Below, piece after piece: positions 32,356 through 39,175 of a stretch of DNA of 39,175 nt. The position numbers were made by a program, and so were the translations under genes. The number at the start of each line of letters is the position of its first letter. Within the stretch, counting starts at the first letter, position 1. This DNA comes from Dehalococcoidia bacterium UBA2160 (GTDB taxonomy: Bacteria; Chloroflexota; Dehalococcoidia; Lucifugimonadales; UBA1123), in assembly GCA_002328865.1 (NCBI GenBank), contig DCWO01000176.1:90873-130047 (forward strand). The letters run 5' to 3'. The notes beneath the pieces are model-generated. The model saw nothing but the letters and a program-made list of their open reading frames with translations, ran no database searches and was not told the origin of the DNA.

Positions 32356-33693
32356 TTAGCTCTCAGGCGAGTCAAGCAGCTCCAGGCGTATCTCTGCGGC
32401 CTCCGCGTGGCCCGTGAGGCCCTCCGCCCTGGCGATGGCAGCCGCGCTGCGGGCGAGATCGACCGTGGCTTCTTCGTTGAAGGCCACGACCGGCGTGACT
32501 TTGACGAAGGAGTGGACGCCCAGGCCGGAGTTGAACCGGGCGGTGCCAGCAGTCGGCATAATGTGACTGGGTCCGGCAACGTAGTCGCCCAGCACCTCGT
32601 GGGAGAACTCGCCTATGAAGACCGCGCCGGCGTTCTTGACTTGCCCGAGCCACGACCAGGGGTCGGCCATCATGAGGCACATGTGCTCCGGAGCGAACCA
32701 GTTGGCCAGACTGAAAGCCTGCTCCAGGTCTTCGACCACGACGATGCATCCCTGGTCCTCGACCGCCTGCCGAGCCGTCGACGCCCGGTCCAGTCTCGGC
32801 AGCCGGGCCGCCAACTCGGCCGCGACGGCCTGGGCGAGCCGGTCTGAGGTGGTGACCATGACCGGTTTCGCCAGGGCGTCGTGCTCAGCCTGGGCCAGCA
32901 GGTCGGCAGCGCACAAGGTTGCGTTGGCGGTGTCGTCGGCGATCACCAAGGTCTCGGTTGGTCCGTACAGCCCATCGATGCCCACCTCGCCGTACAGCAT
33001 CTTCTTGGCAAGCGTGACGAAGAGGTTGCCGGGTCCGCAGATCATGTCGACCGCCGGGACAGCGTCTGTGCCGTAAGCCATCGCGGCTATCGCTTGGGCC
33101 CCGCCTATGCCGAAGACGCGATCGACGCCGGCTATCCGGGCAGCCGCCAAAGTCACTGCATTCGGCTTGCCGTCATGCTCCGACGGAGTGCAGAGGATGA
33201 TGTCGCCGACGCCCGCCACCCTGGCCGGGACGGCGGACATGATGACTGTGGACGGCAGCGGCGCCGTGCCGCCCGGCACGTAGATGCCAACGCTCTCGCA
33301 TGCAACTACAAGGGCGCCGTATCCCTCGTCGAAATCCATCCACGCCCGAGTTTTGGCGGCGTTGTGGAAACGCTCGACTCGCTCCGCTGAAACTTCCAGC
33401 GCCTCGATCACTCGAGGGTCTGTCGATTCGTAGGCCGCATCGAGCTCGTCCGGTGGAACTTCGATGGCTGAGAGCCGCACGCCTTCGATTTCGAGCGTCA
33501 ACCGGAGGATTGCGGCGTCGCCTTCCGATCGGACCATGTCGAGAATGCGCGCGACGGCTTCCGGCGGAGTAAGCGGTTCACCAAACACTCGCTCGGTGGT
33601 TGCCTGAACGTGTGGGGGCACGGTGACGAGGTCGAGGCCCCTCCCCTCAGAGAGCAGTTTTTTCGCCTCGACCAGGCTGTTCACTATCCTCAA
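32356..33693 (-). CDS. hisD: Histidinol dehydrogenase
   Basis: Performs the last two oxidations to histidine with NAD and Zn. About 445 residues. The TTG at 33691-33693 overlaps the preceding TGA (TTGA) and yields the expected family N-terminus MRIVNSL; a GTG three codons later is the alternative. Landmarks: ESVGIYVPGGTAPLPSTVIM, ICGPGNLFVTLAKKMLYG, GPTETLVIADD, LAQAEHDALA, WFAPEHMCLM, and AGPSHIMPTAGTARF. The canonical motifs read APEHLEL and GP.HvLPTggtArf, so Met and Ile replacements are conservative. Confidence 0.97.
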   Translation of the reverse strand: MRIVNSLVEAKKLLSEGRGLDLVTVPPHVQATTERVFGEPLTPPEAVARILDMVRSEGDAAILRLTLEIEGVRLSAIEVPPDELDAAYESTDPRVIEALEVSAERVERFHNAAKTRAWMDFDEGYGALVVACESVGIYVPGGTAPLPSTVIMSAVPARVAGVGDIILCTPSEHDGKPNAVTLAAARIAGVDRVFGIGGAQAIAAMAYGTDAVPAVDMICGPGNLFVTLAKKMLYGEVGIDGLYGPTETLVIADDTANATLCAADLLAQAEHDALAKPVMVTTSDRLAQAVAAELAARLPRLDRASTARQAVEDQGCIVVVEDLEQAFSLANWFAPEHMCLMMADPWSWLGQVKNAGAVFIGEFSHEVLGDYVAGPSHIMPTAGTARFNSGLGVHSFVKVTPVVAFNEEATVDLARSAAAIARAEGLTGHAEAAEIRLELLDSPES

Positions 33694-34436
33694 GACAAGT
33701 ACTCGTCTATCGAGGAGACCATGCCGTCCATGGCAACGGACTTGAAGCACGAGATGGCTTCGTCAGGCACGATATCGCGCAGCCGTTCAACAGATGCAGG
33801 GATGTCTTGAAGAAAGTCGTCCACCAACCCATCGGCCGATTGCGGATCGCCTTCTCCGACCATGCGTCGGGTCATGTTCCTCAGCCGCTCAAAAGTAAAG
33901 CCTCGGTCGACGAGCCGGAACACCCACTCTTCCCATTTAGCCAGCGACTCCAATTCAAGAAACGGCAGGTTGACGGCGGCCGGACTGAACTCCATCCCTC
34001 TCAGCACCTGTTGAGTGCTCTCCCAAACATCCTTGTCCAGGTGAATCTGAAGCGCCCGGTCCAGCATGTTGGCGGCGATCGGGTCTTCGACCACGCTCCT
34101 GTCGCCAAAATACGGTCTGTAGATTTCGATCACGTATGCCTCGTCCATAATCAAGTGGGTCAGGTAACCCGCGAGGAACGCCTTGGTGGGCCCATCTTGA
34201 CCGCCGGATTCCAGCAGGTCCGGATGGGCGTGGAACAGGCCTGTCACGCCCGTGCCGACAGCCTCGAAGTCCAACTCGGTGAAATGCGATTCCGACCTTC
34301 GTTGGCGCGTGACGGCTCGGATGTCCGGACATGTTGAGCCCATGACGTAGTAACCAACGTGGGCGTCAAGATCCGAGCGCTCAAGCCGCTTGGCGGCCTG
34401 GAGAGCAAGGTCAATATGTGACGGGAGGTTCGGCAA
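33690..34436 (-). CDS. Zinc-dependent phospholipase C-like protein in the his operon
   Basis: About 248 residues from the TTG at 34434-34436 (MPNLPSHIDLALQAAKRL, the family-like N-terminus); a TTG at 34449-34451 would add five residues. HID, the GYYVMGSTCPDIRAVTR block, HFTELDF, LFHAHPDL and FLAGYLTHLIMDEAYV supply the His/Asp pattern of the zinc-dependent phospholipase C-like (S1/P1-nuclease related) family. There is no signal peptide, unlike secreted phospholipases. It lies between hisG (27-base gap) and hisD (four-base overlap), so it is co-translated with histidine genes. Its substrate is unknown; phospholipase activity is not implied by the fold. Confidence 0.7.
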   Translation of the reverse strand: MPNLPSHIDLALQAAKRLERSDLDAHVGYYVMGSTCPDIRAVTRQRRSESHFTELDFEAVGTGVTGLFHAHPDLLESGGQDGPTKAFLAGYLTHLIMDEAYVIEIYRPYFGDRSVVEDPIAANMLDRALQIHLDKDVWESTQQVLRGMEFSPAAVNLPFLELESLAKWEEWVFRLVDRGFTFERLRNMTRRMVGEGDPQSADGLVDDFLQDIPASVERLRDIVPDEAISCFKSVAMDGMVSSIDEYLS

Positions 34437-34463
34437 TCGATCCGCCTTCAAGTCCGGGAGAAG

Positions 34464-35459
34464 TCAGGTCAACCTCTCGTGGGCCTGGCACGTTGAATGG
34501 AACACGTAGTCGGGTTTGGAGACTGTTACGCTGGTTCCGCCGATGCCGCGAAGCTGTTCGACCGCGGACAGCAACCTTTCCTGCTCGACGATAACCGTCA
34601 CCGCGTACCAGCCACTGGAATCCTGCGCGTGGACCGCCGAAATAGAAGGTCCGCGTAGCCCTGAGATTTCGGCGTGGGCCAAGATGTACTGTCCGACTTC
34701 GTCGGCGCTCTCGCCATGCATATTGGCGGTAATGCTATAGTAACTTTTGGCAGCCAGATGTGCTTCTATCATTTCGGCTAACGCTCTGGCTGAAGCGAGT
34801 TGGCGCCCGTCAGGACCGTCGGCGCCGTCCACGAATCGTCGACTCACCAGACACGCCTGCGACTGGATGATTGACCCGCCGTGGATCTGCTTGAGATGGT
34901 TCTCGCGGAGGGTCGTCCCGCTTTCGGTAATGTCGGCGACCACGTCGGCGAAGCCCATCGCGGGCGCCGCCTCGAGCGTTCCGCTTGACTGAACCAACGA
35001 GAAGTAGTTGACGCCATGGTCGAGCAGGTGTCGCTCGGTTAGCCTGGGATATTTGGTGGCGACGCGCAAGTCTTCGCCCTGGTCCCGAAACTCGACGGAG
35101 AGATCAGCGAGGTCCGCCACCGATGTGACGTCAACCCAGGAGTCGGGCGCCGCCATGACGAGTTGGCTCCTGCCGAAGCCCAATTCGAGCACGACACGGG
35201 TGTCCCCGTCACCGCGCCTGCTCTCCAGAAACCGGTCCTTGCCGACGATCCCAATATCGGCGCTGCCCTCTTCGATCTTTGCCGTGATATCCGAGCCGCG
35301 CTGAAAGCTCACGACCACTCCCGGCAGCGCACGAATCTCTGCCGTGTACCGGCGAAGATTTGTTCGATGCACAGCAAGGCCACACGCGCTCAACAGGTCC
35401 AGAGCAGACTGGTACAAAGCGCCGCTGCTGGGGAGCGCCAATCGCAACGGGTCAGACAT
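34464..35459 (-). CDS. hisG: ATP phosphoribosyltransferase, long form
   Basis: First committed step of histidine synthesis: PRPP and ATP to phosphoribosyl-ATP. MSDPLRLALPSSG starts at 35459 inside the end of hisZ (eight-base overlap). The 331-residue product has the catalytic domains (GSADIGIVGKDRFLE; SGTLEAAPAMGFADVVADITESGTTLREN) and about 80 further residues at the C-terminus (SYYSITANMHGE...YAVTVIVEQERLLSAVEQLRGIGG) that look like the HisG_C regulatory domain of the long form. Long HisG normally works without HisZ, yet a hisZ-like gene directly precedes it here. Confidence 0.93.
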   Translation of the reverse strand: MSDPLRLALPSSGALYQSALDLLSACGLAVHRTNLRRYTAEIRALPGVVVSFQRGSDITAKIEEGSADIGIVGKDRFLESRRGDGDTRVVLELGFGRSQLVMAAPDSWVDVTSVADLADLSVEFRDQGEDLRVATKYPRLTERHLLDHGVNYFSLVQSSGTLEAAPAMGFADVVADITESGTTLRENHLKQIHGGSIIQSQACLVSRRFVDGADGPDGRQLASARALAEMIEAHLAAKSYYSITANMHGESADEVGQYILAHAEISGLRGPSISAVHAQDSSGWYAVTVIVEQERLLSAVEQLRGIGGTSVTVSKPDYVFHSTCQAHERLT

Positions 35460-36681
35460 CGTTCGAGCTCCCGTCCGCTTGAACGCCGCGAGCCGCCGCG
35501 AGGCTCTCGTTGGCCGCCAGGATCTGTTCGATGGTGAAGGCAAACCCGAGGGCGGGCACATTCCCGCCGCCGAGCGCTTGCACCAAGTCGTCGTAGCGCC
35601 CACCGCCTCCGACGGCTACCCTGTCTTCGCCACGAGTGACGTGAGCTTCAAACACCATGCCCGTGTAGTACGCGATGCCTCTGGCGAATGACAGGTCCAA
35701 CGTCGTTTGGCTCATCGGAAATCCCATGTCGCTCAGGTGGGTGATCGTCGCTCTCATCTCTTCGAGGACGTCCGGTTGAACCTGCGACTTGGACAGCACC
35801 TCGGCGGCGACATCCAACACGTCGGCAGGGTCCCCGTTCAATCGTCCGAGTTCGCTGGCAAGGGAGACTGCCGCGTTGAACGACTCAGGATCGGTGGCGT
35901 CCCTGGCTTTGCGCACCAATCTGGCGACGATCTGTTCCGGCGTTCGTCTGCCCAACGGCGCAGCCAAGGAGTCTCCGAACAACGTCAAGAGCATCTCCTG
36001 CACCTGCTCGTCGCTGTCGACGCCCGGAAACGTCAGTTCGCCGCCATCGTTAATCAGTCCGCTCGTCTGCGCCCGAGCGAGCAGATCGGATATCTCGCCA
36101 TCGCCATGCGCAATTCGCCCCAAGTTGGCGATGACAAACAGTTTCACCGGCTCCGAGAGCCTGAAGGACTCCAGAACTCGGTGCATCAGGCCAAGATGGC
36201 CGATCGTGAAAACGGAGTCGCCTAGGCCCGCGGAGCGAAGGCATTCAGACGCGAGGTTGAGTATCTCTGCGTCAGCCGCGGGGCTTGAATCGCCCACGAG
36301 CTCGGCGCCGGCCTGGGTGAACTGGCGGTATGCTCCGCCTTCGCCGTAGTCGTGACGAAAGACCGGCCCCCCGTAACTGAATCGCATTGGCCCGGCGTCC
36401 GGCTCGCAGTTCTCGACGTAGTGACGGATCACCGATGACGTGAACTCCGGCCGCAGAGCGATCTTGACCCCGTCCGCGTCGGTAAACGAGTACAGGCTGG
36501 AACTGATCTCGCCGCCGGATTTTCTGACGAATAATTCGACCTGCTCCAAAACCGGGGTCTCGATCGGGATGTAGCCAGCCGCCGACGTGGCAGCGCCGAT
36601 TCGGGCGCGCATGGAGTTGGCGCGGTTCAAATCGGCCCCGCGCCAGTCTCGCATTCCGGTCAATCGCCCTACCGTATCCAT
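35452..36681 (-). CDS. hisZ: HisZ: HisRS-like regulatory subunit of ATP phosphoribosyltransferase
   Basis: A histidyl-tRNA synthetase paralogue that lacks the anticodon-binding domain. With the ATG at 36681 (MDTVGRLTGMRDWRG) it has 409 residues. Class II core motifs: FVRKSGGEISSSLYSFTD, LRPEFTSSVIRHYV, motif 2 FRHDYGEGGAYRQFTQAGAE, RGIAYYTGMVFEAH (HisRS: RGLDYYTG) and motif 3 GGGGRYDDLVQALGG...ALGFAFTIEQIL, where the sequence ends. Missing anticodon domain and location before hisG argue for HisZ; HisRS is less likely. Family HisZ normally pairs with short HisG, but hisG here is long. It is the first gene of the operon, with a promoter 32 bases upstream. Confidence 0.88.
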   Translation of the reverse strand: MDTVGRLTGMRDWRGADLNRANSMRARIGAATSAAGYIPIETPVLEQVELFVRKSGGEISSSLYSFTDADGVKIALRPEFTSSVIRHYVENCEPDAGPMRFSYGGPVFRHDYGEGGAYRQFTQAGAELVGDSSPAADAEILNLASECLRSAGLGDSVFTIGHLGLMHRVLESFRLSEPVKLFVIANLGRIAHGDGEISDLLARAQTSGLINDGGELTFPGVDSDEQVQEMLLTLFGDSLAAPLGRRTPEQIVARLVRKARDATDPESFNAAVSLASELGRLNGDPADVLDVAAEVLSKSQVQPDVLEEMRATITHLSDMGFPMSQTTLDLSFARGIAYYTGMVFEAHVTRGEDRVAVGGGGRYDDLVQALGGGNVPALGFAFTIEQILAANESLAAARGVQADGSSNDV

Positions 36682-36712
36682 GTCAACACTCTCAAGCGTC
36701 TCAATGGAATGA

Positions 36713-36741
36713 ATTCTACATGACCGCATACATGGCTTCAA
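36713..36741 (-). promoter_or_regulatory. Promoter of the his operon
   Basis: On the minus strand TTGAAG (36736-36741), 17 bases, TAGAAT (36713-36718). The start of transcription would be near 36706, about 25 bases before the hisZ ATG. No T-box, leader peptide or attenuator was seen in the short leader. Confidence 0.6.
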
Positions 36742-36809
36742 CGAAGATCGGCAGCGAGATTGACTGTCAATGAGCATCGCACGCGTTGTTGAACGAAACC
36801 AGTCGCTGC

Positions 36810-36838
36810 TTGACTACGTATAGGCGTTATAACATAAT
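36810..36838 (+). promoter_or_regulatory. Weak padR promoter and palindrome
   Basis: TTGACT (36810-36815), 17 bases, CATAAT (36833-36838). A perfect 8-bp palindrome GTTATAAC (36826-36833) overlaps the spacer and the first base of the -10, a plausible PadR operator. The predicted leader would be under 10 bases and would leave out AGGAGG (36840-36845), so the true start may be set by another element. Confidence 0.35.
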
Positions 36839-36852
36839 CAGGAGGCTCCAAA

Positions 36853-37206
36853 ATGATGGAGGTACAGTCCGAGTTGTATCGCAGAGAGCTTCTCAAGGGC
36901 AGCACGGAGACACTTCTACTGTCGCTCCTGGCCACCGCGCCGATGTACGGCTACCAACTCGTAAAGGAGATGGATAGCCGCAGCAGCGGTTACTTCAGGT
37001 TCAAAGAAGGCACACTCTACCCCGCGCTGCATCGGCTGGAACGTGACGGTATGGTCGAGGGTCAATGGCAGCCTTCTCCCAACGGGCAAGCCCGCCGCTA
37101 CTACCACATCACCGCCGACGGGCGCCGCAGGTTGGACTCCATGCTCGTTGAGTGGGCCAGGTTCACGGAAGCCGTGAACCTCGTGGCCCGTCCCGACACC
37201 GCATAA
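36853..37206 (+). CDS. PadR family transcriptional regulator
   Basis: A 117-residue winged-helix repressor of the short PadR group. AGGAGG lies seven bases before the ATG. The pattern LLSLLATAPMYGYQLVKEM (about 21-40), the wing YFRFKEGTLYPALHRLERDGMVEGQW, and RRYYHITADGRRRL are family hallmarks. The C-terminal dimerisation helix is short. It precedes a HAAS-domain membrane protein by 23 bases, the usual partner arrangement, and is probably autoregulated through a site in the divergent region shared with hisZ. Confidence 0.93.
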   Translation: MMEVQSELYRRELLKGSTETLLLSLLATAPMYGYQLVKEMDSRSSGYFRFKEGTLYPALHRLERDGMVEGQWQPSPNGQARRYYHITADGRRRLDSMLVEWARFTEAVNLVARPDTA

Positions 37207-37229
37207 CCAGGGAGGGCGCGGACTCACGT

Positions 37230-38228
37230 ATGGCGACGGATTTCCGGGGCTATCTAACCTTGCTGGAGCGTCGGCTGCATCTCGATCCGAGCGAGCGCGA
37301 CGAGATCGTCAACGAGCTCCACGTTCACGTCCAAGACCGTGTTCTGGAGCGGATCGAAAACGGCCAATCCCCGGAGGCCGCACTCCGCGAGACGCTGGAC
37401 AGTCTGGGCACGGCCCGCGAGTTGGCCGACGGGTTCTATGAAGTCCATTCCAGGGGTCCCTGGCGCCACACCGCGCTGGCGGTGGTTCCCCACCTGCTGC
37501 TGGCGTTGACTTACGCGTTCCATCTTTGGACCAACCCCATGTGGGTCGCGGCCATGATGCTGATCGCGATATCCGCCTCCGTTGTCGGATGGCGAAAAGG
37601 CCGTCCTCGCTGGGCCTACCCATGGCTAGGGTATTCGCTGATCGCCCCGATCGTGTCTTGGGGATTGGCGATGAGCGCGGTAGGCTATGGAGCATGGGGC
37701 GTCTTGACCAGCGGGACGTTGCCGCTCGGCATGCCGATATACGTTGCGTCGTTTGTGTATTTCGCGATATCGCTGTGGGTTGTCATCAAATTTGTATCGA
37801 GGGTGGCCCGACCAGACTGGGTGATGGCGTCTTTGGCAATCCTTCCGGTTCCATTCCTCGCGTACTGGTTCTTCTTCTTCTTCAACTGGGGTTTTGCGGT
37901 CGAAGAGAACGCAAGGCAGCTCCGAGAAGTCGATAGCAGCGCGGCCATTATCTTCCTCATCATCGCGGCTGCCACCGCTATCTTCTATCGGATCGGCCGG
38001 AGGTTGGTCAGAGTTGCGCTGTTAGCAATCACGACGCCGTCGCTCATCGTGCTGGCATGGATGAGCTACCAGGGCGGCAGAGGCTATGTCGCCGTTTTCC
38101 TGTTTGCGGTCATGTCCATGGCCGTACTCCTGAGCCCCGCTTTGTTCGACCTCAAAGACCCCAAGGATGACGACGAGGAACAGTTTCCAGACGTCGCGAC
38201 GACCGGCCTCGCGGACTTCATAGAGTAG
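37230..38228 (+). CDS. HAAS-domain multi-pass membrane protein
   Basis: A 332-residue protein. Residues about 1-75 (MATDFRGYLTLLERRLHLDPSERDEIVNEL..., then ALRETLDSLGTARELADGFYE) form the HAAS / permease-prefix helical domain known from DUF1700-type proteins beside padR genes. About eight hydrophobic segments follow from residue about 85 to 310 (for example AAMMLIAISASVVGW, FLAYWFFFFFNWGF, AAIIFLIIAAATAIFY), then an acidic cytoplasmic tail (DLKDPKDDDEEQFPD). ATG at 37230 is preferred over an open frame upstream to 37152 that overlaps padR. Its role is unknown; PadR likely controls it. Confidence 0.8.
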   Translation: MATDFRGYLTLLERRLHLDPSERDEIVNELHVHVQDRVLERIENGQSPEAALRETLDSLGTARELADGFYEVHSRGPWRHTALAVVPHLLLALTYAFHLWTNPMWVAAMMLIAISASVVGWRKGRPRWAYPWLGYSLIAPIVSWGLAMSAVGYGAWGVLTSGTLPLGMPIYVASFVYFAISLWVVIKFVSRVARPDWVMASLAILPVPFLAYWFFFFFNWGFAVEENARQLREVDSSAAIIFLIIAAATAIFYRIGRRLVRVALLAITTPSLIVLAWMSYQGGRGYVAVFLFAVMSMAVLLSPALFDLKDPKDDDEEQFPDVATTGLADFIE

Positions 38229-38282
38229 CTCTCGAAGCGGCTCGGCAGGATCCCGATCATCGACGCAGGCGCTCCAACTCCC

Positions 38283-39134
38283 GTGGCATCACTTGTCGTG
38301 GACAGCGCGGCTTCGCTTCCCGCGGATGTCTCGTTGCGACACCCAACTCTTCGAATTGTGCCGATGAGGTTGACCATCGGCGGGGTCACGTACGACGACG
38401 GCAAAGACATCACCACGCAGAAATTCTACGAACTGTTGCAGCGACACCCAGGCACGGCGACGACATCCGCCCCGTCTCCCGCCGCATTTCTGGAGGCGTT
38501 CGAGGACTTGGGACGCCAATCTCGGTCGATTCTATGCATCGTCGTGGCGGAACGGTTCAGTTCGGCGATCGACTCGGCCAGGTCCGCGGGCGTCAAGTTC
38601 TCCGAAGAAAATCCCGATCATGAAGTCTGCGTAATGGACTCTCTCTCAGCCGCCGGCGGCCAGGGATTGATCGCCCTTGAGGCGTTGAAGCTGATCGAAG
38701 CCGGAAAGCCGCTGACCACGGTCGTCGAGGCATTGGAGCGAGTCGCTGACAGGGTGAGGTTGCTCGCATTTGTCGATACTCTGTACTACCTCTGGAAGGG
38801 CGGACGCGTTCCGATGATAGCTCATGCCGGCGCGAGGCTGCTCCATATCAAGCCGACATTCGAGCTCCACCAGGCACAGATCGCCACCGTGGCCAAGCCT
38901 CGCTCGACACGCAAGGCGCTGGACAGACTGGTTCGGTTGATGAAAGAGCGAGTAGAAGGCCGCGCCGTCCGTGCGTGCATCATGCACGCGGCGGCCGAGG
39001 AAAGCGCGCACTTGTTGCACGAGCGGATCAAGCGAGAGTTCGACTGCCGGGACTCGTACGTGACCGAGTTTACGCCGGTGATGGGCGCTCACCTCGGGCC
39101 CGGCATGGTCGGCGTGGGTTTCTTGCCGGAGTAA
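38283..39134 (+). CDS. DegV family fatty-acid-binding protein
   Basis: A 283-residue protein starting with GTG at 38283 (MASLVVDSAASLPADV). The DegV fold marks are the N-terminal VVDSAASLP, the RIVPMRLTIGGVTYDDG block, TTSAPSPAAFLEAFEDL (the TS.PSP motif that binds the lipid head group) and the C-terminal FTPVMGAHLGPGMVGVGF. Related proteins bind long-chain fatty acids and act with fatty-acid kinase FakA; that partner is not in view. It lies 54 bases after the HAAS gene and may be co-transcribed. The last 41 bases of the window hold no feature I can support. Confidence 0.93.
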   Translation: MASLVVDSAASLPADVSLRHPTLRIVPMRLTIGGVTYDDGKDITTQKFYELLQRHPGTATTSAPSPAAFLEAFEDLGRQSRSILCIVVAERFSSAIDSARSAGVKFSEENPDHEVCVMDSLSAAGGQGLIALEALKLIEAGKPLTTVVEALERVADRVRLLAFVDTLYYLWKGGRVPMIAHAGARLLHIKPTFELHQAQIATVAKPRSTRKALDRLVRLMKERVEGRAVRACIMHAAAEESAHLLHERIKREFDCRDSYVTEFTPVMGAHLGPGMVGVGFLPE

Positions 39135-39175
39135 CCAGGCGCGCTCGATAGAGCGGCGCAGAGTTTTCGGCGCGC

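Noticed and set aside
35452..36681. Histidyl-tRNA synthetase
   Set aside because: The sequence ends right after class II motif 3 with no anticodon-binding domain, and the gene overlaps hisG; HisZ fits better.

Overview
The window reads as a chromosomal segment of a Chloroflexota bacterium, most probably of the Dehalococcoidia / SAR202 type. This is inferred from the gene complement and not from a marker phylogeny. The pointers are a DapL-type lysine pathway, an archaeal-type phosphoglycerate mutase (ApgM) beside pgk and tpiA, DUF6391 and DUF3105 proteins, and a very large kinase-AAA-TPR-LuxR regulator. The DNA is GC-rich, genes are tightly packed with many 1-8 bp overlaps, and GTG/TTG starts are common. 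I saw no transposase, integrase, phage gene or CRISPR array; nearly everything is core metabolism.

Layout. 1-3.7 kb: a cut-off tRNA-Arg(TCT), a DUF6391 protein, a small HTH protein with its own promoter, a structured non-coding stretch, smpB and ctpA. 4.2-5.3 kb: an unrecognised protein with a winged-helix-like N-terminus and a TIR-like C-terminal fold, followed by a hairpin between convergent genes. 5.5-15.8 kb, minus strand: tsaC/sua5, a polyprenyl synthetase, pgk, apgM, tpiA, miaA, dapF, dapL and hflX, joining lower glycolysis, isoprenoid synthesis, tRNA modification, lysine/peptidoglycan precursors and a ribosome-associated GTPase.

15.9-23.9 kb, plus strand: guaA, a small TfoX-like gene, purD and purE, then the 1352-residue regulator. 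24-25.3 kb, minus strand: a secreted repeat protein whose frame is broken at a run of six G, preceded by a 56-codon gene with a strong ribosome binding site. 26.2-30.4 kb, plus strand: purB, purC, a DUF3105 membrane protein, purS and a second DUF3105 paralogue. 30.5-36.7 kb, minus strand: a histidine operon hisZ-hisG-(zinc phospholipase-C-like gene)-hisD-hisC-hisB. 36.8-39.1 kb, plus strand: padR, a HAAS-domain membrane protein and degV.

How the genes work together: GuaA, PurD, PurE, PurB, PurC and PurS are purine enzymes spread over two clusters, and purine and histidine synthesis share the PRPP/AICAR link. The most novel item is the repeat protein at 24-25 kb (4 + 5 + 3 repeats, G6 frameshift). 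Other items of interest are the HisZ plus long-HisG pairing, an apparent AUC start codon in hflX, a prenyl synthetase with altered aspartate motifs, the TIR-like protein, and a palindrome abutting the guaA start.
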